This document shows, piece by piece, positions 1 to 13,660 of a stretch of DNA of 64,000 bases. Source of the stretch: Lates calcarifer. Its lineage: Eukaryota; Chordata; Actinopteri; Centropomidae. Below the pieces are notes generated by a model. It worked only from the letters and a program-made list of their open reading frames with translations. It did not search any database and had not been told where the DNA came from. Position 1 is the stretch's first letter, and the number at the start of each line of letters is the position of its first letter. The DNA lies in the NCBI RefSeq assembly GCF_001640805.2, contig NC_066856.1:15723087-15787086 (forward strand), written 5' to 3'. Position numbers and translations under genes: made by a program.

Positions 1-1778
1 AGCTTAACAGCAGACACTGTGGCTACTGGGAAAATAACTGGATATTCATAAATGTTAAATGTTGTAATAGTAGCAGGAGTAGAGATGAGTTATGACAGTT
101 ACATATTAACCATTACAAGCTACAGGCCAAGTGAGACTGAAGCTAGCAGTTAGGAAAGAACTGACTCAGTAAAATTATATTTTCTGGAAAAAAAGGAAAC
201 ACCAGCAGCACAGTGTTACAGTGTACATAAATATCTGCAACATGATTGCATCTTAGTCATATTGGTGATGTCAGTGACAAGTGGTAATAACTGCTTTATA
301 CCACAGTGTGGTGCTCAGTGACCAAAGAGTGAATCACCACCTTTGCAGACCCACACATCCCTGATACCGTGCTCCTCACTCACTCCACATACGAGGAGAC
401 GACGCTGACGCTGTCTTGACCCATCATTTCAAACCAAATTAACACGCGATGAATTTCTCCTTTTGTTATAACAAGCGCTCGTCTTGGCCGAGGCTCAAAT
501 TTCATCTGACAGGACAGCTCACACAACTCAAAGTAATGAAGGCAGCCCATCTTCCCCTGTTAGATGAGGTGCATAAATACAGACACAGCTCATTAATAAT
601 TCTGTCACACAGGTAGGCTACGGAGAAAACTGTGACACACTTTACAACTCAAGCACTCTAGGTCCCAGAACTCATCAGCTGCAAAGGCCCACTTAGGTAT
701 GTTCACATGCTGTACCCTGAAGACGAAGATGCTTAAGACCTTGGTACTCATTTCCCATTATGTAGGATTACACCACTACACAATAATCCTGCTTTTAGTG
801 ATTCTTTATCCGTTCTTTTGTGTATTACTTTAAATTCCAGTCATCTTGTGTGTGCATTCTGTGCAAAATCTCCTTGCAAAATTTACCAATTTAACAACTG
901 TTCCCACTTTTATATAATCATTAGTTTTGCAACTTGTTTACCACTTCACTCCTCTCCACCAAGGCTACAGGCTAATAAGGATGTGTGAACAAACCATGAG
1001 TTGTCAAGGTCAGGAATGCACTTCAAACCAGCTGCTATCTATTGAAGACAGCCCCTCCCTGCGCGTATAAAGCTTGCATTTGTCAATTTATCCTCTGAGA
1101 CATGGCACAGACAGCTGTGTGTTACACTCCCTCTCCCTCAACAGCTGCAATAGACGTTTGGTCATCCTGTTAGCTCAGTACAGTGCTCTCTTATCCAAAT
1201 CGAGTTTCAACAAAGTGAGCAGGCAGTTCTGTCTCTTAATCAAATCTACACTGAATATGCAAAACATTCGGGACACTTCTTATAAAGAGGTCAATTCAGG
1301 TAGATGTCATTATCCCTCACTGATTTCCCTAATTAAATCTAAAGCAGTCACAAAGGAGGAGAAACAGATAAAGGAGGAGAAGCTGAGTTTGAGAAAAGAC
1401 TTTTAAGCTTTGAGATAAGTCAGACTGAACAAAAAGGGCTGCAAAAATGCAGCAGATGTTTTGTGTAATCACTGTATATTCAATTAAACATATGCTTGCA
1501 TGTAGATCTTTTGTCAGGAACAAATCTTTGCCCTCTCAGTGGCAGAATAATCCCTCTAGCTGCTCCTCCACTCCCCAAAATAGCGCAGGCTTGAGGTCTA
1601 AGAAGGCCAAGTGGCCAGTTTTGTCATGCGCCGCTGCTCTAAACAGTGCTCTGAGTACCTTGAGGTGGTTATGGCCTGATTGTAAACTGCGTCTGGGTGG
1701 TGTCAGGGTGGTTACTCCTGGCTGCAGCTAATGCAAAGTGTTGACTGCAATAAACTTGAGGTAGTTAACCGTCATCAT

Positions 1779-1880
1779 GCTCGGCGCGACCTTTACCGGA
1801 CAGTGGGGCCCGAGGCTGGGTGGCCGTCCCCCAGCTGTGAGTCAGATTTTCTACACTAGTGACTAGATGCAATGACTCAC
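1779..1880. promoter_or_regulatory. CpG-rich patch with two inverted AP-1 sites
   Basis: A short GC-rich patch with several CpGs (1779-1826) is followed by TGAGTCA at 1838-1844 and TGACTCA at 1873-1879, two consensus AP-1 sites with starts 35 bp apart. The rest of the kilobase is AT-rich. This resembles an intronic enhancer, but composition and motif alone cannot show activity. Confidence 0.3.
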
Positions 1881-4659
1881 AAGCCCCACAGCTTTGCAGC
1901 TTAATTTGCGAGGAACTCTTGTGCGTAAGAGGACGAAGGGAATGAGGAAGGGTGGAAGCAAACTAGCATGAGAGAGTGGGGAGATGAAAGGAGAATAAAT
2001 GCAAAGTCAAATGAGGAAATGTGAAAAGTAAACACATGAGAGAGCAAGACATTGCTCCGGGCGAGGTTATGGGCTGTTTTAATGTTATTTTGTTTATACT
2101 GTCCATCTTCATTTGTGGGGGGGGCAAACTCCCCAGTGAGTCTGTCACAGTGATTCTTAATTCACGCACTAAACAGGGAGAGAGTCAGAGGGGGTTACGC
2201 TGCAGAGCCCTGTGAGCACGGGTCCACAGAAACCCCTCCACGGGTCGCAGTAATTATCACTGCATGTGTAATCACGAGTCACGAACCATTACTCACACAA
2301 TACGTCACCTTTTATCGCCTGGATTTCTCTTTTGTCGCTCAGCCTGAGGTGCCCATTGACAATTAAGAGACAGACTTGACTGACTGGATCAATTATTATG
2401 GAGTGTTAAAGGGCAGATTTTCCATTCTGGGCTGGGAGCAGGGGAGTCTGTGTCAAGTCTGTTATGAAGGTCTGTTTAGTTGATGCTCTGAGTAAAGGTC
2501 GCACTGCAGTGGTCTCTGTCATCACAAGACTGCACACCGGGCACAAACACCCAGTTTTCCTATTGAAGTATTATCTCTCAGCACACACAAGTGGAGCATC
2601 TGTAGGAACACTAATCCTACACAAAAGGCTTATTACTTTTGATACACATCACCAAGACTTTTGTAGATAAAGTGAGAGTGAAGACAAGCCTCTTTAGTTA
2701 AAATGTTAATTCTAAATATGTTGTCTAATCATAACAGGCAGTGTGCTAACATGTATATCTAGTCTGTGGTGTTACTTTTTGCAATCCAGCTCTAATTCCA
2801 ATCCATCCTGTCTGCATCAGCATGCCCTAAATGTGAACCTAAACTCTCAGTAGTAAACAGGCGTCTTTGAGTATGCACAGAGAACAATTATCTGTTCTCC
2901 TTCAGTGGTCCAAAGCCACTTCCCCTCACTGCCTGCGCCTCTCCCCTTCTCTCTCTCTCTCTGTGGATGGATGTAATATTAATGAACACATCGTAGCCAG
3001 GATGCTTGTTAGGCTTCAAGCTAATCCTGTCTCTCACTGTCCCCACCATTCATCTCAGAGTTGGGCTCCCATCAGTTTATTTACTAACTGCTATCAGCTA
3101 AAAGGAAAGGACAGAAGCTTCAAGGATCCTCAATCAGCTAAAAGAAAAAAATGTGGCCTCAGACTCTGAGGTGGCTGGTTGGTCAGCTGGAAGATATGAG
3201 GACAGGAATGAAGATGGATTCTACTGCTGACTCATGTCAGCATCAATGTTACACTTCACTTCCTGTCATAACCTGAGGTTATTTAAGGTTTGAAAGGAAT
3301 TCATCACTACACTACCTTAAAAGTCATTAGTTGCACTGGAGTATTTCTCCAAGACTTATGTGTTAGCCCTTGTGATTTGCTGACTATGGCTTTGGTTCCT
3401 CAAAAAGTGTGTTTTAATGCACCTGTGCATTTTCTCTGCATAAAAAACCTGGGCTGAAAGTTTTTGTCCATCATTTGAGATTTGAATTTACACATTTACA
3501 TAAACATCAAATATTCTTTTGCCATTTAAAAAAAATGGCTAAAATTTCCCCTATATTGGGCTAGAACTTTGACTATGGTTTGGGGTTCCAGATCATTTTG
3601 CTCTATGGGTAACAAAAATAGCATTAGTTTTAACGTAGTACATTTTTCTCTTTTTTCTGGTGTTGTTAAAACTCAATATGTAGAAGAAATATTGAAATAG
3701 TAAACCATTTTTTCTTCCACAAAGCTTCTACTTTTCATAATGTGACAAAATACAGAAATTACCAATTATGCATTATTACACCAAATAGGAAAATATGGAT
3801 ATATTGATTTCAACAACAGCTTTTCTGCTAACTGTGTTTTCAGCCCTTTTTACCTTGAGACAGTAACTATGCTGTCTTGTTTGTATCAAGCTGACTTTAA
3901 TTGTGTTTCTAATTAGCAGCCTTTCGTCTGTGTGAGATCATGCAAGATTTCCTGTTTTTGCTTTTTTGCTTGTTTGTGCTTGAATTATGCAAAGAGATGT
4001 GCTATGAGAGAACCTTTAAACTAACATCATTTTAACTGAAATAAATAAATCAAATTCAGTTCACTGTATGGCTTCCTGAGGTTATCATGTAATCTCAGTT
4101 AAGAGTATTCATAAAAAGAGTCGGAGTTACACTATCAGAATTGAAAACATGATTTATTTCTACACATATTTGACAAAAAAAAAACAAACAAAAAAAAAAC
4201 ACTGCCACATAGTGTTGCGTTAGCCTTTGTATTGAAACTGTCAGTAAATTTGGAAGTGATAATGAGATCTCTATAATTTCGATTTAGGAATCCACTGGAT
4301 GTATTCTGGAACACCTGGTTGTTATGGAGGGGATATTACATTTTTCATTTTGAGCATTTTGCTTGTGCTGAGGAAGCAGATTTCTTTGTTTTGCTCAAGG
4401 GCACTGTGACACACCAGCAGGATCAAAAATGCAACCTGCCAGACAACCAGCGCACTGCCCTGAATCATGCATGAGTGTGAATTTTATATAATATACTATA
4501 TTTACTGGTGAAGGAACATCACACTTTGAATGTGAGAAATCAGATAATTAACCTGTGTTTTGTATGACACATACAGATCCCTGCACACAAAACATGCACA
4601 CAGCACTAAAACAAGCTTGTTTTCTGACATCCACACATGAGCATATGCATCCACCCCCT

Positions 4660-4695
4660 CACACACACACACACACACATGCCCACACACACACA
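4660..4695. repeat. (CA)n microsatellite pair
   Basis: Ten CA units at 4660-4679, a short interruption, then a second CA run at 4684-4695. The cysteine/valine-rich minus-strand frames across it are artefacts of the repeat. Confidence 0.95.
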
Positions 4696-7600
4696 TGGCT
4701 TTCTGGAGCCCACTGAGCCCTGCGCTCCAACTCTGATTCACAGCTCAGTGTTTCTCTGCCTTCTGAACCCAGGTTTCTAATCAGAGAATTAGCTGCAGTT
4801 TCCCCTGCCAAAATCCACACAGTAATCCATCTCACTTTGTCCACACAGTGGCTCATGCCCCACTAAAGCATTTGTCAGTGTGTATGAAAGAGAGAGATGG
4901 ATAGAGAAAGGGACAGACAGAGAGACGGAAAGAGATCCTGGCAGCCGGGGAAATGTGCTTTCCTGGTTTCCTGGTGGCTTTATTAAAGCCTATTAAGTGC
5001 ACAATGACAATCTTTAAAAATTTCTTCAGTATTGTTTCCACAAAGGAAACATGTTCTTATATTCTGAATACATTACAGCTCAGATAAATCCCTGCCTTGG
5101 CTATAGTCTTGTTGTTATTGTATGACTGCGAGCCTGCACACTGCTCTGCTCTGCGCCTGGTGTTATGGATGCTTTTTGTCGAGCGTTGGGTCAGGCCAAC
5201 TGTGCATTCAATGTCCGGCCCAGTCTCTCAGAGCGTGATTAATGAGGGAGGAGACGGACAACCAGGGTGCATTCTAATCACCCATAAGGACAAGAAGAGA
5301 TATGAAAAGGTAGATAGAAAGGGACTAAGAGAAGAAAGAGAAAAGAAAAATATTTTATATTGATACTATGGTTCATGTGAGTTGGGTTCGCTGACTCAAA
5401 AATCCTTTGAATGAAGCGTAAACCTGAATTTTCAAACGTTTCTCCTCTGCAGACACACATAAACCCCACATACGAGCACACACGCACATGTTCACACGCT
5501 GAATACTCTCACAGCCTCAGAAGCAAACACAGGGACATGAAAGACACAGAGGGGCCTTATGGGGTTAGCTTTGGCAAGGTTCAGGCCAGTGGATCAGGGG
5601 GAATTGGCCCATCTAGCTGCATACTGCAACACCCATACAGCTTCTCACTTATGACTGTTCAAGCCTCTGAACCTGGCTCTCGAAATAAAGTTACTGAGCT
5701 GTGCAGTTATTGTAGTTGTAGTTGGAATTATCTATGCAAATTTCAAAGTGAGAGCGAGCCTGTGAATACTAATGGTGAATGATAGAGAGAATTACAGCAG
5801 CCAGGTGGAGAAGATGCAGGCGGATTGGTTTGGATAGACATAAAAGAAAAAATCCCCCTCGGGTTTTCATTTATAATGTCAAGCCTGTGATATTCAGTGC
5901 ATTCAAGGAGTTACCTGTATTTTGTGAGGGGGTGGTGTTGCAATCTACTTGCTGCATTTTAGCCTCATCTTTGTCTCTGTGAGTGACATCTTTCCTTCTT
6001 TTACCAGAATGCCTTTGAACATTTTTACATCCGGCTCAACATATTTAGCAGGACAGTGGTGTCTTTGCGTTTTTAATCCTGTGGGACTGACATCAAAGTC
6101 TGACTTATGGCATCTGAAATGCAACAAAAAATTAAATAATCTTTCAAGTTCATTGTATATCATGCTGTGAGATGGGTCCAATAAAGTGAATTTGATTGAA
6201 ATTTCATCAGCACTTTGTTTGAAAGCTCGGTTTGGCATGTTAGCATGCTGTCATTGCTGTCAATGTACAACTGAGGCAGATGGGAATGCCATTACTTTAT
6301 TATTTTTACTACATAAAGCAAAGTACTGGACAAATTAGAGATGTTATATGATGATGGCGCTATGGGAAAAGTCAGGGGATCACCAAAGTTATCAAGATAC
6401 ATCAGCTAACCAACATGGTGAATAGTTTGACTGATCTTGCCATCTGCATGACTAGAAACAATAGCAGTGGAGCTCCAAACTGGTAGCTGGAAAATCTACC
6501 CTTTCGCCCAAAGTTGTTAGTTGTTTTGGGCCTTTAAGAAAAGGGAAAGCTTCTATTCCATCAAAGCCCACAGTAGGTATGCTCCAAATACCCCAAAATA
6601 GCAATGAATCAACTGTACCTGGCCAGTTATCTATAAGAAAAAACAAATCAAATTAGATATCAGAGTGGATCCAGAAATATCTCCAGCAGGTGTATTTGTA
6701 GACGCACTGTAAGTACCCCACAACACATCCTCCTACTACCTGTCCCTGCTCAGTCTTCTCTCTCTTCCCAGTATAGTTGAGTTTCTGTGTCCTGTGCTGC
6801 TTGCTATGCATCATGTTGGCCCAAAATGACGATTGATTGCAGTGCCACTGCCTTTGTAATCCGCTTAGGATGGATTTTGCATCTAAATCACTTTATTATT
6901 TATGTGCCTAACTCTTGCCAATGCCATTTGGAGGCAGTATGATTGGTGATCCATCACACATTATCCTTCAGTGTGGCCATTAATATTGTAATGGGATGGA
7001 CCTTCACCATGAAACTTCCAGGTGGAAAGGAATGCAGATCTCCTCTGGGAGGGTCAGGCTATTCCACACAAGAGTCAACAGAAGGAAGATTATCAGGTGT
7101 GTTGCTACCAGACAGACTCTCCAGAGATGTTGTTAGTTCACCCTCTCTCTGCTATTAACCTCTCTCCGTCGTTCTCTTTTGCTCCTCTCTGCTCCTGGGT
7201 TGCACAACAGCTTGTATTTTCATACATGGCCTCTCATAGAAAAATATAGGATGCTATTCTTTCTTTGACCCTTTTCGATCAGGGCCTCAATCACGACCTG
7301 CCAATCACACACATCTGCTACCTCTGGGCAGTCACACACAAGCACAAGGTGGCACATCAGGACATAGCTGAAACAACCACTTCTGTAGATGAGAAAAACA
7401 AGAAAAGATAGATACTCATCTTACCACATAAAGGGCATGACTGATATGCATTGCAAAGTATTTGGTGCAAATTCAAAGGAGTATTATACAATCATAACTC
7501 TTCCCAAAAACTCTGGAGGCATGGGGCATGCCGGGAAAGCTCAGGGCAAAAAATCTGTCCCTCTTTGTCTCAATGGCAGCCCACTGAGTCCACTGAAGAG

Positions 7601-9802
7601 CAAGGCCATAGAGATATGGTGGATAGATCTCCGTGGGTGAGGAGGGAAACTGCTTGGATGCATTCGAGGTGCATGGATGCCAGCAATCATCATGTCACTG
7701 TGTCACAAAGAATTCCCCCAGTCAGCTTTTAGCCAGAGGGAATGGGACCACACAGCAACACGAGCAAGACATAGAGATATTTTCACTTAACATGACTTAT
7801 GCCACAACAGAACAGCTGACCTCAGATGGCTGTAACACTTACATGTTTGTAAGTGATGTTGTTGTGATTGTAGGGAAATTAAAACTAGTTTGGGGGACAA
7901 AGGGAGAGAGAGACTGGTGCTGCGTCTTAATTACAGTATATGCTACACACTTATTTTAAGCAGGAATTAGGCATGTGGTGCATTCACACATAAAATTTGT
8001 TATACTCTAAGAAGAATGCACAACAAATATACTAATCACAGAGGTGATTTTAATTATTTTGTCTAATTAGACCTCTTCTCTAGATTGTGATTGCATGTAC
8101 AGACTGTGCTTAATTGGGTTCACTGACAAAAACATCACACTGGCACAGCACTAGTTTGAGCTGGACTAGTCATGGATGAATCCATATTGAAAAGGTACTG
8201 TCTTGTCTCTGCCACCACCAGCTGTTAGAATAAGAAAATAAAGTTTGCCACAGCTTGTGCATTACCTGCTGCTGTTTGATTATTAGTGGGTAGGGATTCA
8301 ACATCACACTGCTGCCTTATTTCCATTTTAGTCTTTTATATTTTGTTTTGTTTTGCTACATAACAAGCAGCACACTGTCTCAGCTAATCCAGTGTACATC
8401 TTTATTATAACTGAAAACACCTATGTGCCTTTAAAACTGGCACAGCTCCAGAAAAAAACTGTCTTTGGGGAAAATGTTGTTTTTCAAAATTTTATAGTGT
8501 CAGGATTGTTCCAAAATGTAATTCATAATTAAGTCATTTATGGTAATAATTACTTGTAAACTAGTCATACTATGAAACACAATACTACACAGATTCAGTA
8601 CCATGGACAGAGACACAGAAATGACAGTGTCAGTATTCATATTGATTGGTTTTTGATTTTTGGTGTTGACACTAATGTCCCAAATAGTGCATGGGAATGC
8701 TACTGGAAAACAAAACTATTTTTGGGGGGCGAGACATCTCATGAACAACTTCAACAATTAAAGCTGGTAAAAACTGTACAAACTCTTTACTTTCTTCTAA
8801 GTTTCTACATTGTATATTGGCAGGAACTTTCCAAAACTGTTTTCCACAAATCTAGCACCATTTCCTGTAAGTACTGCCATAGCAGTTTTCAATGCAGGTC
8901 TGTATAGGTAATACTGCAGTTTTGAAATGCTTCATGGCAAGAGAGACAACTGAGGAAAGATTATTCATGTCTGCTCTATAGGACTCAATATTCAACATCC
9001 GTGCTCATATGAAGTGCTTTTCAAAAAATGTCTTCACACTTGTAACTCTGAATTGCGTTGAGATTCTGCACTTATGCCATTCAGAATAGCGTCACATGTA
9101 CTGCTATTTAGTAATGATTGCTGTGCTCACAATCATAGATGTGTTCTCATGAAATCCTATTCAGATTTGATAGGGTAATGGAGCATCCATTTTTCACTCA
9201 GCGGCGAGAGGAGGAAGGTTCTGCCAGCTGTGTTATTATAGAATTTTCATTCGTTCATCAGCTGTTTTTCATCCATATATTTAAACACACAGTGGCCTGT
9301 GGTGGAGGCAGGCTATGATCTTTTGACCCATGTGTGTCATTGAGTGCACAGATTAGTCATCACCAGTGTGTCTGAGCAGCTGAAGTGGATCTGTGCAGTC
9401 GCAGTATATGATGTGATTATTCCACTGACCTCTTTTCCAGTGACCACTGCCAGCAGAAAAGCATGCTTTTGAAACGTATCTCTGCCTCCACAACACGTTC
9501 TGCTTCTTCATATGTGGGCGGTGGATGATCTCAGTAAACAGAGACAATAATTGTTGAAACACCAACATATATGACTGCAATTCCTCCTATAACACAGCAA
9601 TATTAGCTTACCTACAGATGAGATCTCTGAAATCGAGGTTCAATCAGCTTGCAGGTAATAACACTTTAATGAGATGTTTTCGAACAGAAAGACAGATTCT
9701 TTGTGGAGGTCATTCCTCAACTCCAAATCATTATGTGCCAGATTCATTTCTCCGCCATGTTAATAAAAAAAGCATCAGCTTAGGCGGATGAGATTGAGGG
9801 TG

Positions 9803-9823
9803 TCCTTAATTGTCAATTAAGGA
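9803..9823. promoter_or_regulatory. 21-bp perfect palindrome with homeodomain half-sites
   Basis: TCCTTAATTG, a central T, then CAATTAAGGA: 10-bp perfect arms around one base. The inner TAAT...ATTA half-sites, five bases apart, are typical homeodomain cores. It sits in a stretch of mixed composition that reads like conserved non-coding DNA. Binding is an inference. Confidence 0.35.
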
Positions 9824-10037
9824 TGTATCTCCCAGTCACAGTCCTGCCACATGACTTGTAGATTGAGTGATAACAGTGAGGGAGGGATTGCCTTGCTGCA
9901 AGGTTGGTTTGAAATGAGCGCTGGAGTAATGAAAATACTTTCGATTATGTTTAGTTTCTCAACCAAAAACAAGCAATCACGTGAAGAAAGTCAAATGATT
10001 TGCAGAGAAGATACAAATAAATCACTAATGCTATTAT

Positions 10038-10115
10038 TATGGATATGGCAGAGTGCTCAGTGGTTTTAGCTCTGACTGGCGATGGACCCGGTTCTGCCTG
10101 GGTTTTAATAACTGA
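10038..10115 (+). repeat. weak tRNA-like (SINE head) remnant
   Basis: The stretch contains GTGCTCAGTGGTTTTAGC, which resembles the A-box region of tRNA-derived fish SINE heads, followed about 25 bp later by GGTTCTGCCTGGGTTTTAAT, a degraded B-box-like region. The invariant TTCGA loop is lost and no clear cloverleaf can be folded, so this is not a functional tRNA. It may be coincidence. Confidence 0.2.
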
Positions 10116-10995
10116 TGTGTTTTTCAGCTTATTCGCTGATTACCACATCCATAATGCCAAATATCAAAATAATGAAAGCCTTAAAAAGCAAAAAGCCATT
10201 TGCCACCATTAATCAGGCAAAGAGAGACCATCATTACTTGCTCTTGTTTTTCATTTTGATGGAGAAATGGTAAGATAAAGATGCAAAATCTTCAATTTTA
10301 ATTAAATTTTTGGTAATATCAGATCATCTAATCAGTTTTAGAAGGAATGTCTTGCATGTTGAGTGTGCAGAGGTAAAAGCCAACACCTGTCCAAACAGAC
10401 AGGCCTTCATAAACAGCCAACATCATCTCAACAATCGGAGATCAAATGAGGGAACCACTTAGATCTCTCAGCAGTTAGATAGATTTTTACAAGTGGCAAG
10501 TTGAGTCAGAATATTGGTTTGATGCTTTTGGTTGATAAATGAAGTCTAGAAAAAAAGGCAGATCAATAACCTGTCCTGTTGATGTAGAGGAGACACAACA
10601 ACCTTCAGCTCTGTATTTTCTTTCTTTAAATATTCAGTTTTCATTCTGCACATAAATTATGTTAATTCCAGCTAATGTTCATTAACAAAGGAGATTAAAG
10701 CATGGGGAATATCATTTTTACTAATGTAAATGCCCTTGAACTGGGTTTGTGTTAATTATCTTGAATAAAACTTTTTCGCTCTCACTACCAACCCCAAAAT
10801 ATGCCCTGAGGATAGTGTGTAATGGAGTGGCAGAGTGTACGAGCGGTTAGAAAGATCATCATCCAGCCTAAGGACCTGCGTTGACAAACACGTGTCCTGC
10901 TGAAATGCCAGTGAAGGCACTGTACTCATACCAAAACCATGGCTGAACTGTGAACGAAGCAAGCTAGTTCTGGCAGTCAGCTAAAGAGCTCCACT

Positions 10996-11775
10996 TCCAC
11001 CTCCACCCCAGTGTCCATCTGTAGACTTCAGATCTGTATTCCCTTAGGGTGGGCAGTTATTATCATCACTCCCCAGTGCTGAACTGTGCTCTATCCCTGT
11101 GGACAAGGTCAAAGCCTAGATGCCAAATGCCAACTCTGAAGATATTTTGCATTCCCATAATGATGCATTTGAGTTACTGGCTGAACTTCACAACTCTGCT
11201 TCTTCTATGTAACATACTGTCACCCAGTGATATTTGCACTCTTTACTTCTTGGCCCACATTTCTTGGTTGAACCATTATTGTTTTCTCCACCTCGACTCC
11301 AGTGTCTTCCAGCAGAGTCTGAGTTTATGTTCTGTTGGTGGGGGGGGGTGCTATCATCAACACTCGCCAGCTTGGGCTGATGAGGTTAGAGCCCAGATAC
11401 CAAATATCAGTTCTGTAAATACTCTACATTTATATAATAATCCATCCCAGTTCCTGGTTGAACTGCAAACAAACATGTTCTCCACTACACCTCCACCCAG
11501 TGTCCAGAGGCTATGTTCACATGGGCAAGATAATATTATTGTCACTCCCTAATCCCTGCTGTGCAGAACTTGATGTATCTTTGTAGGGAGTGGTGAGGTC
11601 AAAGCTTGGAAGCCAAAAATCACCTCTACACATGTTCTGCATTTACATAATGATCCACTCTAGTTTCCCACTACACTTCCATCATGCACTGCTCTGATAT
11701 TTTTAATTCTGTAACATACTGACATGCAGTGAAATTTGCACATTTTACTCCCCAGTTTCCTAAGTTGAAACACTC
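10996..11775 (+). repeat. diverged tandem triplication, about 210-280 bp unit
   Basis: Three ordered copies share the landmark AGGTCAAAGC/AGGTTAGAGC followed by GCCAAAT-, CT(C/G)TA-, TTTGCATT- and ATAATGATCC-like segments. The landmark falls at 11106, 11383 and 11596, so spacing is 277 and 213 bp. A second landmark, CTCCA(C)CCCAGTGTCC, recurs near 10999, 11290 and 11488, and GTAACATACTG recurs at 11209 and 11711. The copies are clearly old and carry indels. The 167-codon plus-strand frame at 11049-11552 lies inside the array and looks accidental, because the repeat copies are not read in a common frame. Confidence 0.75.
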
Positions 11776-12562
11776 TATGCAGTATTATCCAGCCATGTTC
11801 ATTTTAAAATTATGTTTTAAAGCAGTTGTATCCAGGAACGTGCTTTGCTGTATCTTTGCAATTAATCCCAAAGGCTTCACAAAGATGTTTTAACAAGATA
11901 AGGTCTAAGACTATGTTCTTCACAGACAAAACTGATTCTACATTCAAACTTAAAAGGTGGCTTTGTTTGCTTCTGGGGGTAAAGTCAAACACAAAGACCT
12001 GCATAAACAGGATTTTTCTCTGTGGTTTTTGTCTAGAAAGGTACCTTAAGAATTCCATCTTCCAATCTCACAAATATTTTGCCTCCCAGCCACGGGCAAA
12101 ACAAATGTGAATAAAAAACATTTCACAGTCAACCCACAAAAACAACCCCATTACAAAGTGAATGCACACTAGAAAATCAATGCAACTGTAGTTGCATCCC
12201 ATGCCATTTAACATACTCTGCTCTGCTCCAAGTAGTGTGTCACAAGAACTTTGACATACTTTTTGCAAGTTGCTGCCTGGTAAATGTTAACATCAAACTG
12301 TGCTTACATTCGCTAGTGGATCAGTTAACGGATTCAGCTGGGATTTTCTCCAAAACAGCGTGACAACAAACACAGACACTTCAGCATTTAGGAGCCGAGG
12401 GAGGTTCTAAACTAAAAGTCTGAGAGATGCCCGAGGCATTTTATGTTCCCATGAGAGACAATCCATTCCTCTAGCAAAGAAAAGGCTTTAACGAAACATT
12501 CTGTATTTCAAGGGGAATGTTTTTGTGAAGCACAGTATAGACTGTATCTTACTGGCTCCTCA

Positions 12563-12961
<399 letters not shown>

Positions 12962-13179
12962 CTAATTCTGCTCCTAAAGAAAACATTATGGAAGCCCAAG
13001 ATTTTAAATATTAGATTGGCAAAATAAGACACTGTGAAATAAATAAACATATACTGTAATATATGAATGGACCATAGAACCCTCAATAATTTAAATGAAT
13101 AATTAAAAACCATCCATTTTAAAAAATAAAATTATGTTCTCTTTTCATATCACATGCTGCCAGCCTCCCAACAGGACAG

Positions 13180-13660
13180 GCCCACCAACTGCATGCTAGC
13201 TTATTATCTGGCACCTGTTAGCTAGAGAAACCACAGACTGTGTTTTAGCTCTTCAGAATTATGTGTCTTAGATAAACATCTGGTAAAACCAATGTGCCAA
13301 AATAAGTTTTAATTAACCACTTAACTGCCACCATTAACAATGAGTTGTCACCTTAAACATTAACTGAGCCAGCTAACTGGTTAGCCAGGGAGGCTAGACA
13401 GCTAACTGGCTCAGCTAATTAAGCATGTTAGCTCCCGTTTGCTAAAGTGACAACAATGCCAAAGAAATCCTGAATGAACCAACTATCTCTTGCTTTATAT
13501 GAACACAGTGCAAGACAACTAACCCTTTTATATTACCTTTACATGCCACCTACCTGACCAGCTAACTAGCTAAGCTGGTTTGTGAGCTTGGGTTAACCTC
13601 AGAGTTACCTCAGCAGTGTGTCTGCTGTTTCTCTCTAGCCAGCAGGAGCTAGCTAGTTAG
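13180..13660. repeat. GCTAAC-rich patch with inverted repeats
   Basis: The motifs GCTAACTGG, GTTAGCCAG and GCTAGCTAG recur in both orientations. CTGAGCCAG at 13364-13372 is matched by its exact inverse CTGGCTCAG at 13407-13415, which gives a hairpin. GCCTCCCAAC near the left edge has an inverted counterpart in GTTGGGAGGC near 13685. The structure resembles a decayed non-autonomous transposon, but I cannot define terminal repeats or target duplications. Confidence 0.4.

Noticed and set aside
10038..10115. A functional tRNA gene
   Set aside because: The B-box and T-loop are lost and no full cloverleaf can be formed. At best it is a SINE head remnant.
11049..11552. 167-codon plus-strand frame
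   Set aside because: It lies inside the diverged tandem triplication, the repeat copies are not in a common frame, and it shows no domain.
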